Part shown: positions 49,802 through 58,729 of the stretch, piece after piece
How the letters are laid out: each line of letters begins with the position of its first letter
Numbering within the stretch: the first letter of the stretch is position 1
Assembly: GCA_050741915.1 (NCBI GenBank)
Contig: JBOGEX010000058.1
Span: forward strand, 11,895 to 75,894
Length of the DNA: 64,000 nucleotides
DNA from: JACCTH01 sp050741915
Lineage (GTDB): Bacteria; Actinomycetota; Acidimicrobiia; Spongiisociales; ZC4RG35
Direction: 5' to 3'
Made by a program: the position numbers and the translations under genes
The notes under the pieces: generated by a model
Databases searched by the model: none
The model's input: only the letters and a program-made list of their open reading frames with translations
What the model was told of the DNA's origin: nothing

Positions 49802-50707
49802 ATGGGTAGGAGAGCGTTGGTGTTGTTGGTGGCCCTGGTCTTGGCCGGTGTTGCCGCCTTCGCCGTGTTCCAATTCCTCAGCGGCATACAGTCTGAGGTC
49901 GAGGCCGATCGCGAGAAGGTCACTGTGTTCCGAGCCGGTTCGGTGATCCCCGAGGGGGCCCAGGGCTCTCAGATTCTTCAGCAGGGCGTCATCACCGAGG
50001 GACAAGAGAACACCGAGGACCTACCGCTGGGAGCGGTGACGAGCGAGGAACAGCTCCAAGCCGTGCTTGGCGGCCGGCTGGCGGTAGGACCGATCGATCA
50101 GAACGAGATCATTACCACGAGCCAGTGGGCACAGCTTACGGTGGACCTAAAGCCGCTCTCCGAACTGATCCCATCCGGCAAGCAGGCCTTGACCATCTCA
50201 ACTGACGCGGTACGGGGGGTGAACGGGTTCGTCCGCCCCGGCGACATGGTCAACTTGATCATCACTCTCGATATCGAGTTCAACCAGATCCCGGTGGATT
50301 CACCCATCTTCGGAATCCCCACCGAGACGACGGCCGCCGACGGAACTGCCGCCGATGAGCAGACCGAGACGGTGACCTACACCCGCTTCGTCCTCCAGGG
50401 GCTGCCGGTGCTGGCCGTCGCCCAGGATGTGCGACCAGAAGAAGGCGAAAGCGCCCCTGTGGTTAACCCCGCCGTGGACGCCGAAGGCAACCCGGTGACT
50501 GGCGATCAAGCGGCCGAGCAGGTGCCCCAAACAGTCTTCACCCTGGAAGTGACGCCTGAGCAGGCGGAGAGAATCGCTTTCTCGTTCGAGAACGGTTCAG
50601 TATGGATGACCCTCGTTCCCTCCGACTTCGTCGAAGTGGAGACTCAGGGTGTCACCATCGAGAGCCTGTTCGGCGGCGATATTGTTAGCGACATCTTCGG
50701 CAACTGA
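49802..50707 (+). CDS. cpaB: Flp pilus assembly protein CpaB (RcpC)
   Basis: The 301-residue protein has one N-terminal anchor (ALVLLVALVLAGVAAFAVFQ) and a SAF-like region. VDLKPLSELIPSGKQALTIS and VRGVNGFVRPGDMVNLIITL are the CpaB signatures. It is thought to gate or modify the pilus export channel. A strong AAGGAG lies 8-13 bases before ATG 49802. The 243-base gap from rpsA is likely to hold the operon promoter, though I see no clear -10/-35. It is the first gene of a six-gene Tad unit. Confidence 0.88.
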   Translation: MGRRALVLLVALVLAGVAAFAVFQFLSGIQSEVEADREKVTVFRAGSVIPEGAQGSQILQQGVITEGQENTEDLPLGAVTSEEQLQAVLGGRLAVGPIDQNEIITTSQWAQLTVDLKPLSELIPSGKQALTISTDAVRGVNGFVRPGDMVNLIITLDIEFNQIPVDSPIFGIPTETTAADGTAADEQTETVTYTRFVLQGLPVLAVAQDVRPEEGESAPVVNPAVDAEGNPVTGDQAAEQVPQTVFTLEVTPEQAERIAFSFENGSVWMTLVPSDFVEVETQGVTIESLFGGDIVSDIFGN

Positions 50708-50742
50708 GAGAGATTCGCCGACAAGACCCTTAGGAAATTCCC

Positions 50743-51924
50743 GTGTCGATCTCCGAAAACAACCTGTTGGTAGTCGACGAAGATGCCAGCTTCATCGATG
50801 AGGCGAAGCAGCTCTTCGAAGGCCGGCTGCCGACTGCCCGCTCGATCAGCGAGGCTCTCACTGCCATCGAGGGCGGGGCGCTGCGAATGGTCCTCCTCGG
50901 CCCCTCCTTCGCCAACGAATCGGCGATCGACTCGGTACGCGTCCTCCGCAACGAGGACCCATCTCTCCTTCTAATTGCCGTCGCCGATCAGGTCACCTCG
51001 GCTTTGCTGCGTTCGGCGATGCGTGCAGGTGTTTCCGAAGTGATCGAGGCTCCCCTCACTGAGGAGAAGGTCGAAGACGCCATTACTCAGTTCGCCAACG
51101 ACGTTCTCAAGCGGCGGACCGCGTCAATCCCTCCGGCTCTCCACGAGCCGCGGGAAGAGGGCCAGCTGATCGTGGTCATGTCGGCCAAGGGTGGTTCCGG
51201 GAAGACGGTGGTCGCCACCAACCTCGCTCTTCTTCTCACTCGCTTCGAGGGAAAGCGCGTGGCGATGGTTGACGGCGATCTCCAGTTCGGCGACGTCTGC
51301 CTGGTCCTCCAACTGGAGCCACGCTTCACCCTGGTCAACGCAGCCCATGAGATGCATCACCTCGATGCGCAGCTGCTCGAATCGCTCCTGACCGAGCACC
51401 CGAGCGGATTGAAAGTCATGGCGGCGCCACTCGAGCCAGCTTTCGCCGACGATATCTCCACCGAGAGCCTGATGACGGTGGTCAGCCTCCTCAAGGAGAA
51501 CTACGACTACGTGGTGGTCGACACGGCCTCCATGCTCGACGAGCTCTTGCTCTCGTTGCTCGAGCGGGCTGACGTCATCCTGCAGGTGGTCGACATGGAC
51601 CTGCCCTCAGTAAAGAATGCCAAACTGGCGTTAGAAACGTTGCGTCTGCTCAAATTCCCGACCAGCAAAGTGAAGCTCGTTCTCAATCGCTCCAATGCCA
51701 AGGCCCGTCTCGACGACAAAGAAATCGAAGGGGCCTTGAAGATGTCGATCGCCGCTGCTATTCCCTCCGATGGGGCGGTGGCGGCGTCGATGAATGAAGG
51801 CCGTCCGGTGGTGGAGTCGGCTCCCAAGTCGAGGGTGGCCAAAGGTTTCGAGTCGGTGGCCGAGTTGATCGTCGGCCCAGTCCCGGAACCGTCTTCAGCA
51901 AAGGGCTTCCGACGCCGAAAGTGA
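50743..51924 (+). CDS. cpaE: CpaE-like Flp pilus ATPase with pseudo-receiver domain
   Basis: GTG 50743. Residues 1-115 form a receiver-like domain (LLVVDEDASFIDEAKQLFEG), but the phospho-acceptor Asp position falls in MVLLGPSF, so it cannot be phosphorylated normally. Residues 135-390 form a MinD/ParA-type ATPase with deviant Walker A VVMSAKGGSGKTVVATNLAL and switch VAMVDGDLQFGDVCL. CpaE/TadZ proteins place the pilus machine at a cell pole. It lies 35 bases after cpaB. Confidence 0.9.
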   Translation: MSISENNLLVVDEDASFIDEAKQLFEGRLPTARSISEALTAIEGGALRMVLLGPSFANESAIDSVRVLRNEDPSLLLIAVADQVTSALLRSAMRAGVSEVIEAPLTEEKVEDAITQFANDVLKRRTASIPPALHEPREEGQLIVVMSAKGGSGKTVVATNLALLLTRFEGKRVAMVDGDLQFGDVCLVLQLEPRFTLVNAAHEMHHLDAQLLESLLTEHPSGLKVMAAPLEPAFADDISTESLMTVVSLLKENYDYVVVDTASMLDELLLSLLERADVILQVVDMDLPSVKNAKLALETLRLLKFPTSKVKLVLNRSNAKARLDDKEIEGALKMSIAAAIPSDGAVAASMNEGRPVVESAPKSRVAKGFESVAELIVGPVPEPSSAKGFRRRK

Positions 51925-51981
51925 TTGAATCCTCGAATGGCTCGAAAGGGCCTCTAGCGGCCCGAAAGGGGTAATCAACCG

Positions 51982-53361
51982 ATGTCTACGTTGGCAGATC
52001 GAGTAGCAGCCGCTCGGCGGAACGAGCTCTCCTCAGTCACAACAACGCGCAACGATGCATTGACCGAACTTCGCGGTCGCCTGCATTTCAAGGTCGTGGA
52101 AGAGCTCGGCCCGACTCTTTATGACCGCCAGATGTCCGACGCCGAGTTGCGGCTCCGCGTCATGGAGATGTTGGAGTGGGCCATCGACCAGGAACAAGGC
52201 GTTCCGTTGACGATGAGCGATCGTCGTCAACTTCTCAATGAGATCGCCTCCGACGTGCTGGGTTACGGGCCGATAGATCCGCTGCTGAACGATCCCGAAA
52301 TCACTGAAGTAATGGTCAACGGACCGTTCGATGTCTTCTGCGAGCAGCGCGGCAAAATCAGCCGCACCGACGTTCGCTTCGTCGACGACGTCCACCTGCG
52401 CCGGATCATCGACAAGATCGTCGGCCAGGTGGGACGGCGGGTCGATGAGGCCACGCCGATGGTCGACGCCCGTCTTCCTGACGGTTCGCGAGTCAACGCG
52501 GTGATTCACCCGCTGGCGATCGGCGGGCCTTTCCTCACCATCCGTAAGTTCTCGGTCGACCCCTTCACCGAGGCCGACCTGGTTCGTTTCGGAACGTTCT
52601 CCCAGCGCGTGGCCGACTTCCTTCGGGCCTGCGTGCGGGGCCGTCTCAACATCATCGTCTCTGGAGGCACCGGCTCGGGGAAGACCACCACCCTCAACGT
52701 GCTCTCGAGCTACCTTCCCGAGGACGAGCGCATCGTTACCGTTGAGGATGCTGCCGAGCTCCAACTTCACCAGGACCACGTCCTCACCCTCGAGGCCCGA
52801 CCGTCCAACATCGAAGGACGCGGCCAAGTGACCATTCGCGACCTGGTTCGCAACTGCTTGCGCATGCGCCCCGACCGCATCGTGGTCGGTGAGTGCCGTG
52901 GCGGCGAGGCGCTCGACATGCTCCAGGCCATGAACACCGGTCACGACGGCTCGCTGACCACCATCCACTCCAATGCCCCTCGTGACACCCTCTCTCGTAT
53001 CGAGACCATGGTGTTGATGGCCGGATTTGACCTGCCGGTACGAGCGATTCGTGAGCAGGTTGCCTCCGCGGTCGATCTGATCGTCCATGTCAGCCGTCTG
53101 AAGGACGGCACCAGACGGATCACCCATGTCACCGAGGTCGAGGGTATGGAAGGTGACATCATCACCCTTCAGGATCTCTTTCTCTTCGACTTCGGCGCCG
53201 GCATCGACGAAGGCTCGGGCAAGTTCCTGGGGAGGCTCAAGGCCACCGGAATCCGGCCCACTTTTTCCGAGCACCTCCAGGACATGGGCATACGGCTTCC
53301 GGCCGACCTCTTCGACCCCGAGCCGTTCGCTCGCCGAGCCAGCGAATACGCCCCGCGGTGA
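51982..53361 (+). CDS. cpaF: CpaF/TadA secretion ATPase
   Basis: The 459-residue protein has the type II/IV secretion ATPase fold: Walker A ISGGTGSGKTTTLNVLSSYL, the Asp box VTVEDAAELQLHQDHVLTLE and the Walker B region DRIVVGECRGGEALDMLQAM, with HDGSLTTIHSNAPRD as the His box. It powers assembly of the Flp pilus at the inner face of the membrane. The N-terminal helical part (residues 1-80) is usual for the CpaF group. Its stop overlaps the GTG of the VWA-TadB gene. Confidence 0.95.
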   Translation: MSTLADRVAAARRNELSSVTTTRNDALTELRGRLHFKVVEELGPTLYDRQMSDAELRLRVMEMLEWAIDQEQGVPLTMSDRRQLLNEIASDVLGYGPIDPLLNDPEITEVMVNGPFDVFCEQRGKISRTDVRFVDDVHLRRIIDKIVGQVGRRVDEATPMVDARLPDGSRVNAVIHPLAIGGPFLTIRKFSVDPFTEADLVRFGTFSQRVADFLRACVRGRLNIIVSGGTGSGKTTTLNVLSSYLPEDERIVTVEDAAELQLHQDHVLTLEARPSNIEGRGQVTIRDLVRNCLRMRPDRIVVGECRGGEALDMLQAMNTGHDGSLTTIHSNAPRDTLSRIETMVLMAGFDLPVRAIREQVASAVDLIVHVSRLKDGTRRITHVTEVEGMEGDIITLQDLFLFDFGAGIDEGSGKFLGRLKATGIRPTFSEHLQDMGIRLPADLFDPEPFARRASEYAPR

Positions 53362-55307
53362 AGCGAGTTCTTCTCCTGGTCCTGGCCTTATCGATAGGCT
53401 TAATTCCGGCGCTGGCTTTGGCCCAGAACACGTCGACGATCGAGGTGCCCCAGGTAATCCTCGATCGTTACGAAGACGACGGCCAGACCACACTGGTGGT
53501 CGAATTCCGCAACCTCGACGGCACCCTCGACCCGAGCCAGCTGCAAGTAACGACTAACGGACAGCAGGTGTCCGACCTCACCGTTGAGCCCCTCGCCCAG
53601 TCGCTCGAACCGGTGGGAATCGTCTTGGTCATCGATACCTCTGGCTCGATGGAGGGCGAACCGATGGAAGCGGCCAAGTCCGCCGCCATCAACTTCGTCA
53701 ACCAAAAGCGACCGGGCGACTTCATCGCGCTGGTGACGTTTGCCGACACCGTGCAGACCGTGGCCGGCTTCACCAGCGATGGAGAAGCATTGGTGTCTCG
53801 TATCGAGGCTCTGGAGGCAGCGGGAGAAACCGCGTTCAACGACGGCGTCATCCAGGCTCTGAACCTATTCGAGCAGTCGCAAGCTACGACCCTGCGCCGC
53901 AACATCATCGTCCTTTCCGATGGAGCCGACACCGTAAGCGCGGCCACCACCGACGATGTTCTTGCCGCCATCAACAACCCCGCCAATCCGGTACGGATCT
54001 TTGGCGTTGCGCTCGAGTCTCCTGAGTTTGTCCCTGATGCCGTACAGCAGGTGGCGACCGCCGGCAATGGCCTCTTCCTCTCCACTACCGATCCCGCCCA
54101 ACTTTCCAACCTTTACAGCCAGATCCAGAGAGAGATCAACAACCTGCTCGTGGTTCGTTTCCGAAGCCCGGTTACCGCCGCCGGAGCGGTTGAGTTCGCG
54201 GTCAACTATGGAGACCTGGGCGCCCTCCGCACCGAATCGGTGCCCGGCTATGTGGTCGTCACAACCGCACCTCCGGCGACAACCGCGACATTTGCTGCCG
54301 CCGAGCCCTTCACCATTCGATCAAGCCTTCCAGCGTCTCCCGCCGCTCTAGTGGGCCTCTCGGCGTTGGGCATGGGCGTCGCCATCGGTCTCTTTATTTT
54401 CATCCTCTTCGGGCGCAGCAACGACGACTCCGGCAGCGCCTTCAAACGGCGCCTCGAGGCCTACGGCAAGCGAGGTGTCGATGAGAAGAGGTCCGTGTTC
54501 GACCGGATACCGCTGCTGAGGCTATTTAGCCAGCGGGCGGAGGAAGAGGTTCGCCGGCGAGGCCTCCTGTCCGGAGTCAACAGCGCTCTTGAACAGGCCA
54601 ACATCCCATTGTCGGCGGGAGAGGCTGTCGCCGGCGCCTTTGGCCTGAGTGTCGTCGTCGGCATCATGGTGGGTCTTTATGCGCGCAACCCGATCACCGG
54701 CTTCGTTGCCTTCGCTGGGGCCGTGCTCCTGGTGGTTGGGGTTCTCAATTTTCTCGGTTCGCGAGAGAAGCGGCGTTTTGAAAATCAGCTGCCCGACACC
54801 CTCACTCTCATTAGTACCTCACTTAGAGCTGGCTACTCCCTGCTCCAGGCGGTTGAAGCCGTTGCTACCGAGGCTCCGAACCCAACTGCCCGTGAATTCG
54901 GCCGGGCCATTGCCGAAGCTCGACTTGGTCGACCTGTGGTGGGCGCTCTCCAAGGCATTACAAACCGAACTCAGTCCCAGGACTTTGAGTGGGCAGTGAT
55001 GGCGATCGAGATCCAGCGCGAAGTCGGTGGAAACTTAGCCGAGGTTCTGCAGACGGTCGCCGAAACGATGCGCCAGCGGAATCGCCTCAAGGGTGAGATC
55101 AGGGCGCTTACGGCCGAGGGACGGATCTCTGCGATTGTCCTTGGCCTTCTGCCTTTCGCCATGGCACTCTTCCTCTTTACCTCCAATCCCGAGTACATCG
55201 GAACGTTGTTCACAACGACGTTCGGTTACATCGCGGTTGGTGTAGGCCTCGTCCTCATGGCCGCCGGAATCTTGTGGCTTCGTCGTATCGTCAACATCGA
55301 GGTGTGA
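53358..55307 (+). CDS. Von Willebrand factor A domain fused to TadB pilus membrane protein
   Basis: GTG 53358 gives 649 residues. A signal peptide (1-22, LLLVLALSIGLIPALALAQ) leads to a VWA domain at about 85-270 with an intact MIDAS (VLVIDTSGSMEG, Asp93-Ser97). A membrane helix lies near 330-352 (LSALGMGVAIGLFIFILFG). The C-terminal 250 residues are a TadB/type II secretion F domain (LPDTLTLISTSLRAGYSLLQ, MAIEIQREVGGNLAEVLQTV). TadB builds the inner-membrane platform. The VWA part would lie outside the cell and could bind pilin, substrate or metal-dependent partners. Confidence 0.92.
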   Translation: MKRVLLLVLALSIGLIPALALAQNTSTIEVPQVILDRYEDDGQTTLVVEFRNLDGTLDPSQLQVTTNGQQVSDLTVEPLAQSLEPVGIVLVIDTSGSMEGEPMEAAKSAAINFVNQKRPGDFIALVTFADTVQTVAGFTSDGEALVSRIEALEAAGETAFNDGVIQALNLFEQSQATTLRRNIIVLSDGADTVSAATTDDVLAAINNPANPVRIFGVALESPEFVPDAVQQVATAGNGLFLSTTDPAQLSNLYSQIQREINNLLVVRFRSPVTAAGAVEFAVNYGDLGALRTESVPGYVVVTTAPPATTATFAAAEPFTIRSSLPASPAALVGLSALGMGVAIGLFIFILFGRSNDDSGSAFKRRLEAYGKRGVDEKRSVFDRIPLLRLFSQRAEEEVRRRGLLSGVNSALEQANIPLSAGEAVAGAFGLSVVVGIMVGLYARNPITGFVAFAGAVLLVVGVLNFLGSREKRRFENQLPDTLTLISTSLRAGYSLLQAVEAVATEAPNPTAREFGRAIAEARLGRPVVGALQGITNRTQSQDFEWAVMAIEIQREVGGNLAEVLQTVAETMRQRNRLKGEIRALTAEGRISAIVLGLLPFAMALFLFTSNPEYIGTLFTTTFGYIAVGVGLVLMAAGILWLRRIVNIEV

Positions 55308-56236
55308 ACTTGGAAGCTGGATTGTTATTTCCCGTCGTGGCAGTCTTTGTGGCTGCGATTGCCCTGTTCATGTGGATCGGGAACGGCGTTGCCAGAGCCC
55401 AAAGAGCCACTATCGACCGATTGGGAGTCTATGGAAAGGATGCTCTGCGGGAGACAACCCTGGCGAAGCCCCTATCGGAGAGAGCGATTGCCCCCGTCGT
55501 CATTGGTCTTGGGAAAGCCCTCAATCGTTTCACTCCAATTGGATACCTGAATAACGTTCAGCGGAAGCTGGTTCTTGCCGGAAGTCCGGGCAACCTCGAT
55601 GCTCCTTCGTTCGTCGTAATCAAGGTCCTGACGACGCTTGTCGGCATCGTGCTCGCCTTTTTTGCGCGACGCTTCGGCACATCATTTCTCACGACCGCAG
55701 CTCTTCTTGGTTTCCCCGTCTTGCTTGGTTTCTTTGGTCCTGACGCTTGGCTTGCCCGCAAGATCGACGATCGTCGCAAGTCGATGCAAAAAGCCTTGCC
55801 TGACGTTCTCGACATGATGGTGATCAGCGTCGAAGCAGGTTTGGGATTTGACTCCGCCCTGGCTCGAGTCGTGCAAACCGTGCCCGGTCCTCTTTCCGAA
55901 GAATTCTTCCGGATGCTGCAGGAGACACGGGTGGGCATCGCCCGCCGGGAAGCTATGCGCCATCTCACCGAGCGGACCGACCTCGACGAGCTCCGATCGT
56001 TCCTTTTGGCAATGATGCAGGCGGAGGCCTTCGGCGTCTCGATTGCCCGCGTCTTGCGAGTGCAAGCCGATGAAATGCGCGTAAAGAGACGGCAGCGGGC
56101 GCAGGAGAAGGCTTTTGCAGCTCCGGTGAAGATCGTCTTCCCGCTGGTCTTCTGCATCTTCCCCTCGCTTTTTATCGTGCTGCTCGGCCCGGCTGCGATC
56201 CAGATCGGTCGGGCGTTCTCCGGCATCAACGGGTGA
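55304..56236 (+). CDS. tadC: Flp pilus platform protein TadC
   Basis: GTG 55304 overlaps the TadB stop. The 310-residue protein has a first membrane helix at residues 5-25, a pair near 100-135 and a last one near 280-305. The type II secretion F core is ALPDVLDMMVISVEAGLGFD, SEEFFRMLQETRVGIARREA and AMMQAEAFGVSIARVLRVQA. It pairs with TadB to form the membrane platform. The downstream membrane-protein gene begins within its stop. Confidence 0.93.
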   Translation: MNLEAGLLFPVVAVFVAAIALFMWIGNGVARAQRATIDRLGVYGKDALRETTLAKPLSERAIAPVVIGLGKALNRFTPIGYLNNVQRKLVLAGSPGNLDAPSFVVIKVLTTLVGIVLAFFARRFGTSFLTTAALLGFPVLLGFFGPDAWLARKIDDRRKSMQKALPDVLDMMVISVEAGLGFDSALARVVQTVPGPLSEEFFRMLQETRVGIARREAMRHLTERTDLDELRSFLLAMMQAEAFGVSIARVLRVQADEMRVKRRQRAQEKAFAAPVKIVFPLVFCIFPSLFIVLLGPAAIQIGRAFSGING

Positions 56237-57609
56237 CGGCCTGGCCGGCCGACGGCCACCGTTTCCGTAGACCGCTCCAGGTAGGTCACGTTGGACTGGC
56301 CGTCCCGTTTGCAGCCGCAATTGTTGCCGCCAGACTTCCGGTCCGGGATAACTCCTACCTGTGGCACGTAAGGGCCGGCACCGTACAGATCGATCAAACC
56401 TCGGTTTTGACCACGGACCCCTTCTCATTTACCGCCGGCGGGCAACCGTGGAGGACCCAATCGTGGCTGGCTGATTTGCTTTACGGCTGGGGTGATCGGC
56501 TCTGGGGCCTCGATTTGGTGGCACCGCTGGTACTCGTTGGAGCAGTGCTGCTAGTGGCAACCATTGCGGTCCGGGCCTCCGGGTCCGTCGGAACGCCTTT
56601 GCTCGCGGCTTGGGGGACGGTATGGATCTTGTGGTTGACGATCGGCTATTTCACGCCCCGACCAGTCCTTCTCTCGCTGAGTCTGCTCGGTCTGTTCCTG
56701 CTCGCCGCCGATCGGGAAAAGCTGCGCTGGGCGCTCGTGCCGCTCATGTGGATCTGGGCTTCAGTGCACGGCGGCTTCGTGGTTGGGCTCGGCTATCTCG
56801 TGCTGGACGGTCTCCGTCGGCGAGACCGGGCCAGGGTCTGGGACACCGCCGGCGCGGGGCTGGTAACCCTTTTGACTGCTCACGGTTGGGGCGTGTGGGA
56901 GACGATCTTTACATTCGCCCGTAGCGGTGAAGCCCTGGATCTCATCGTCGAGTGGCTGCCGCCCGACTTCACCAGTGTCGAACACTTGCCGTTCGGCTTG
57001 GGAATCTTGGCCCTCCTCGTTGGCGCAATGAAAGGGCGAATTGAGCCCCGCGATCTCTGGGTGGTCGGACCCTTTCTCTTGTTCGCGTTCACTGCCAATC
57101 GAGCGGTACCGCTGGCTTCGCTGGTGCTTGCACCCTTCTTCCTCCAAAGCCTGGTGCGCATGAGCTCGAAAGGCATGCCCTCGAAAGCCACTAACGTCGA
57201 GACGCGCCTGAACGCAGTCCTGCTTTGCGCCGTATTGGTCATCCCCGTGCTGGTTCCTCTGGCCGGAGGCCTCGACCGGGAGCTCTTTGCCGTTGAGGCG
57301 ATCACCCACCTAGCGCCGGGGAGGGCCTTCCATGACGACGCTGTTGGGGGGTACCTGATTTATGCCGAGTGGCCCGAGCGCCAAGTCTATGTCGATGACC
57401 GCGCCGAATTGTACGGGGACGCCTTTGTCGATTTCGTCAGAGCAAGGGCGGGAAACGCAGAGTGGCGGGAGGTGTTCGATCGCTACCAGATTCGACAGGC
57501 ACTACTCAAGGTCGAGGACCCTCTCGCCCAGATCCTCGCCGTAAGTGGTTGGCAAGAACGATTTCGCGATGAGAAATTCGTCATCCTTAGCGAGCCCGAT
57601 GTCGCCTAA
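56233..57609 (+). CDS. Polytopic membrane protein, GT-C glycosyltransferase-like, in the Tad operon
   Basis: GTG 56233 overlaps the tadC stop. The 458-residue protein has about ten helices, an early extracytoplasmic stretch PVRDNSYLWHVRAGTVQIDQ and a late soluble region HDDAVGGYLIYAEWPERQVYVDDRAELYG. The aromatic-rich, acidic first loop and the DDR-E-Y segment recall uncharacterised GT-C-like membrane proteins, but a family cannot be fixed. Position at the end of the Tad unit suggests it glycosylates or otherwise serves the pilus; that is inference. It ends 13 bases from the convergent pilin gene. Confidence 0.6.
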   Translation: MTAWPADGHRFRRPLQVGHVGLAVPFAAAIVAARLPVRDNSYLWHVRAGTVQIDQTSVLTTDPFSFTAGGQPWRTQSWLADLLYGWGDRLWGLDLVAPLVLVGAVLLVATIAVRASGSVGTPLLAAWGTVWILWLTIGYFTPRPVLLSLSLLGLFLLAADREKLRWALVPLMWIWASVHGGFVVGLGYLVLDGLRRRDRARVWDTAGAGLVTLLTAHGWGVWETIFTFARSGEALDLIVEWLPPDFTSVEHLPFGLGILALLVGAMKGRIEPRDLWVVGPFLLFAFTANRAVPLASLVLAPFFLQSLVRMSSKGMPSKATNVETRLNAVLLCAVLVIPVLVPLAGGLDRELFAVEAITHLAPGRAFHDDAVGGYLIYAEWPERQVYVDDRAELYGDAFVDFVRARAGNAEWREVFDRYQIRQALLKVEDPLAQILAVSGWQERFRDEKFVILSEPDVA

Positions 57610-57622
57610 GAGGCGGGCGCCA

Positions 57623-57802
57623 CTAGTTCGTACTGAACCCGTCGGCGACTGAAGAGAAGGCGGTAGAGACGTTCTCCCCTGCCACCCGAACGGCCACGAA
57701 TGCGATTAAGGCGATCAGAACGATCAGGAGTGCATACTCCACCATGCTCGCGCCCCGGTCTGCGATCCGAGAGGCAATGAAACGCTTGTAGCGCGATGGC
57801 AT
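57623..57802 (-). CDS. Flp/Fap-type pilin 1 (divergent)
   Basis: ATG 57802 is preferred because AGGAGCC precedes it; the frame is open to 57919. The 59-residue prepilin reads ADRGASMVEYALLIVLIALI, with cleavage expected after Gly and the conserved Glu-Tyr at +5/+6. The hydrophobic helix and short tail (NVSTAFSSVADGFSTN) match Flp pilins. It differs from the other two at many positions (VRVAGEN instead of VSLAGQN), so it may be a minor pilin. The upstream leader of over 200 bases follows a terminator, so it likely has its own promoter. Confidence 0.88.
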   Translation of the reverse strand: MPSRYKRFIASRIADRGASMVEYALLIVLIALIAFVAVRVAGENVSTAFSSVADGFSTN

Positions 57803-58042
57803 TCGAGTTGGCTCCTGATGTTTTCCGTGGTCCTTGGGTGTCAAGGCTACGGCTATCCGATCCGTATCGAATGGGCCTGCCGTCTCAAACTCGTCGATGT
57901 TTTCGGCTCGATGTTTCACCTTTAACTCCCTGACTGGATTGTTAGTGTCAATCGTCTAACGCCGGCCAGTAGCTGATAGGCCTGGGGACCCAACGACTCG
58001 AAATGCATCCTTTCGATCAGCCTGGGCCCCCGCCACATAGCA

Positions 58043-58071
58043 AAAGGAGGGGCCGGTGTGGCCCCTCCTTT
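58043..58071 (-). terminator. Hairpin terminator after pilin 2
   Basis: AAAGGAGGGGCC-GGTGT-GGCCCCTCCTTT is a perfect 12-base stem with a 5-base loop, starting 18 bases beyond the pilin 2 stop. A TTTT run follows on the minus strand. Confidence 0.85.
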
Positions 58072-58089
58072 GGCGTCGACCGATCTTGC

Positions 58090-58272
58090 TTAGTTGGTGG
58101 CAGCCAGCGAAGTAGCGATCGTCGAGAACGCACTAGAGACGTTCTGACCGGCCAACGAGACGGCGACGAGAGCGATGATGGCAATCAGCACTACGAGCAG
58201 TGCATACTCCACCATGCTGGCGCCTCGGTCACTCTTGGCCCAGGTCGATAGTTTGTTCCACAATGCGAGCAC
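58090..58272 (-). CDS. Flp pilin 2
   Basis: The start is GTG at 58272 with AAAGGAG before it. The 60-residue prepilin has the basic leader LSTWAKSDRG, the processing site G-ASMVEY and a 20-residue hydrophobic helix (ALLVVLIAIIALVAVSLAGQ), ending ATSLAATN. It is nearly identical to pilin 3: about ten differences, mostly in the leader. It is bounded by terminators on both sides, so it is a monocistronic unit. Confidence 0.92.
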   Translation of the reverse strand: MLALWNKLSTWAKSDRGASMVEYALLVVLIAIIALVAVSLAGQNVSSAFSTIATSLAATN

Positions 58273-58400
58273 TTTTACTCCTTTCGCGAAAGAAGTGCTT
58301 CTGGAATGTTTCGGGGTGAGTGACCGGGAGGTTGATGAGTCGTCAGACCTATACGCTCGACGCGTCGTATCTTCTGGCCAGGAAGCCTCTCAGAGAAGAG

Positions 58401-58431
58401 TAAAGAGCCCGATCACAGATCGGGCTCTTTA
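58401..58431 (-). terminator. Hairpin terminator after pilin 3
   Basis: TAAAGAGCCCGATC-ACA-GATCGGGCTCTTTA is a perfect 14-base stem with a 3-base loop, 16 bases past the pilin 3 stop. It separates pilin 3 from pilin 2. Confidence 0.88.
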
Positions 58432-58446
58432 CTGATCGAGGGTTGC

Positions 58447-58629
58447 TTAGTTGGCAGCAGCCAGCGAAGTAGCGATCGTCGAGAACGCGCTCGAGACGTT
58501 CTGACCGGCCAACGAGATGGCGACGAGAGCGATGATGGCAATCAGCACTACGAGTAGTGCGTACTCCACCATGCTGGCGCCTTTTTCGCTCTTCGCCCAC
58601 GAAGTGAGCTTGGTCCACAGATCAAGCAT
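58447..58629 (-). CDS. Flp pilin 3
   Basis: ATG 58629 follows AAGGAAAG. The 60-residue prepilin (LTSWAKSEKG leader, then ASMVEYALLVVLIAIIALVA) ends TSLAAAN. It is the gene nearest to the two-component pair and may be the main pilin, since it has a strong ribosome-binding site and terminator. Pilins 2 and 3 clearly arose by duplication. Confidence 0.92.
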   Translation of the reverse strand: MLDLWTKLTSWAKSEKGASMVEYALLVVLIAIIALVAISLAGQNVSSAFSTIATSLAAAN

Positions 58630-58729
58630 GCTCTTTCCTTTCTAAGAGTAGTTACCTGGACTTGCGGCACCTGACAATAAGACCTCGTCACGATCCACCC
58701 TATGAGGCTGGCGACCTAATCGGATCGGC

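Noticed and set aside
57803..57919. 39-residue N-terminal extension of pilin 1 from GTG 57919
   Set aside because: Prepilin leaders are short, and a good ribosome-binding site precedes ATG 57802.
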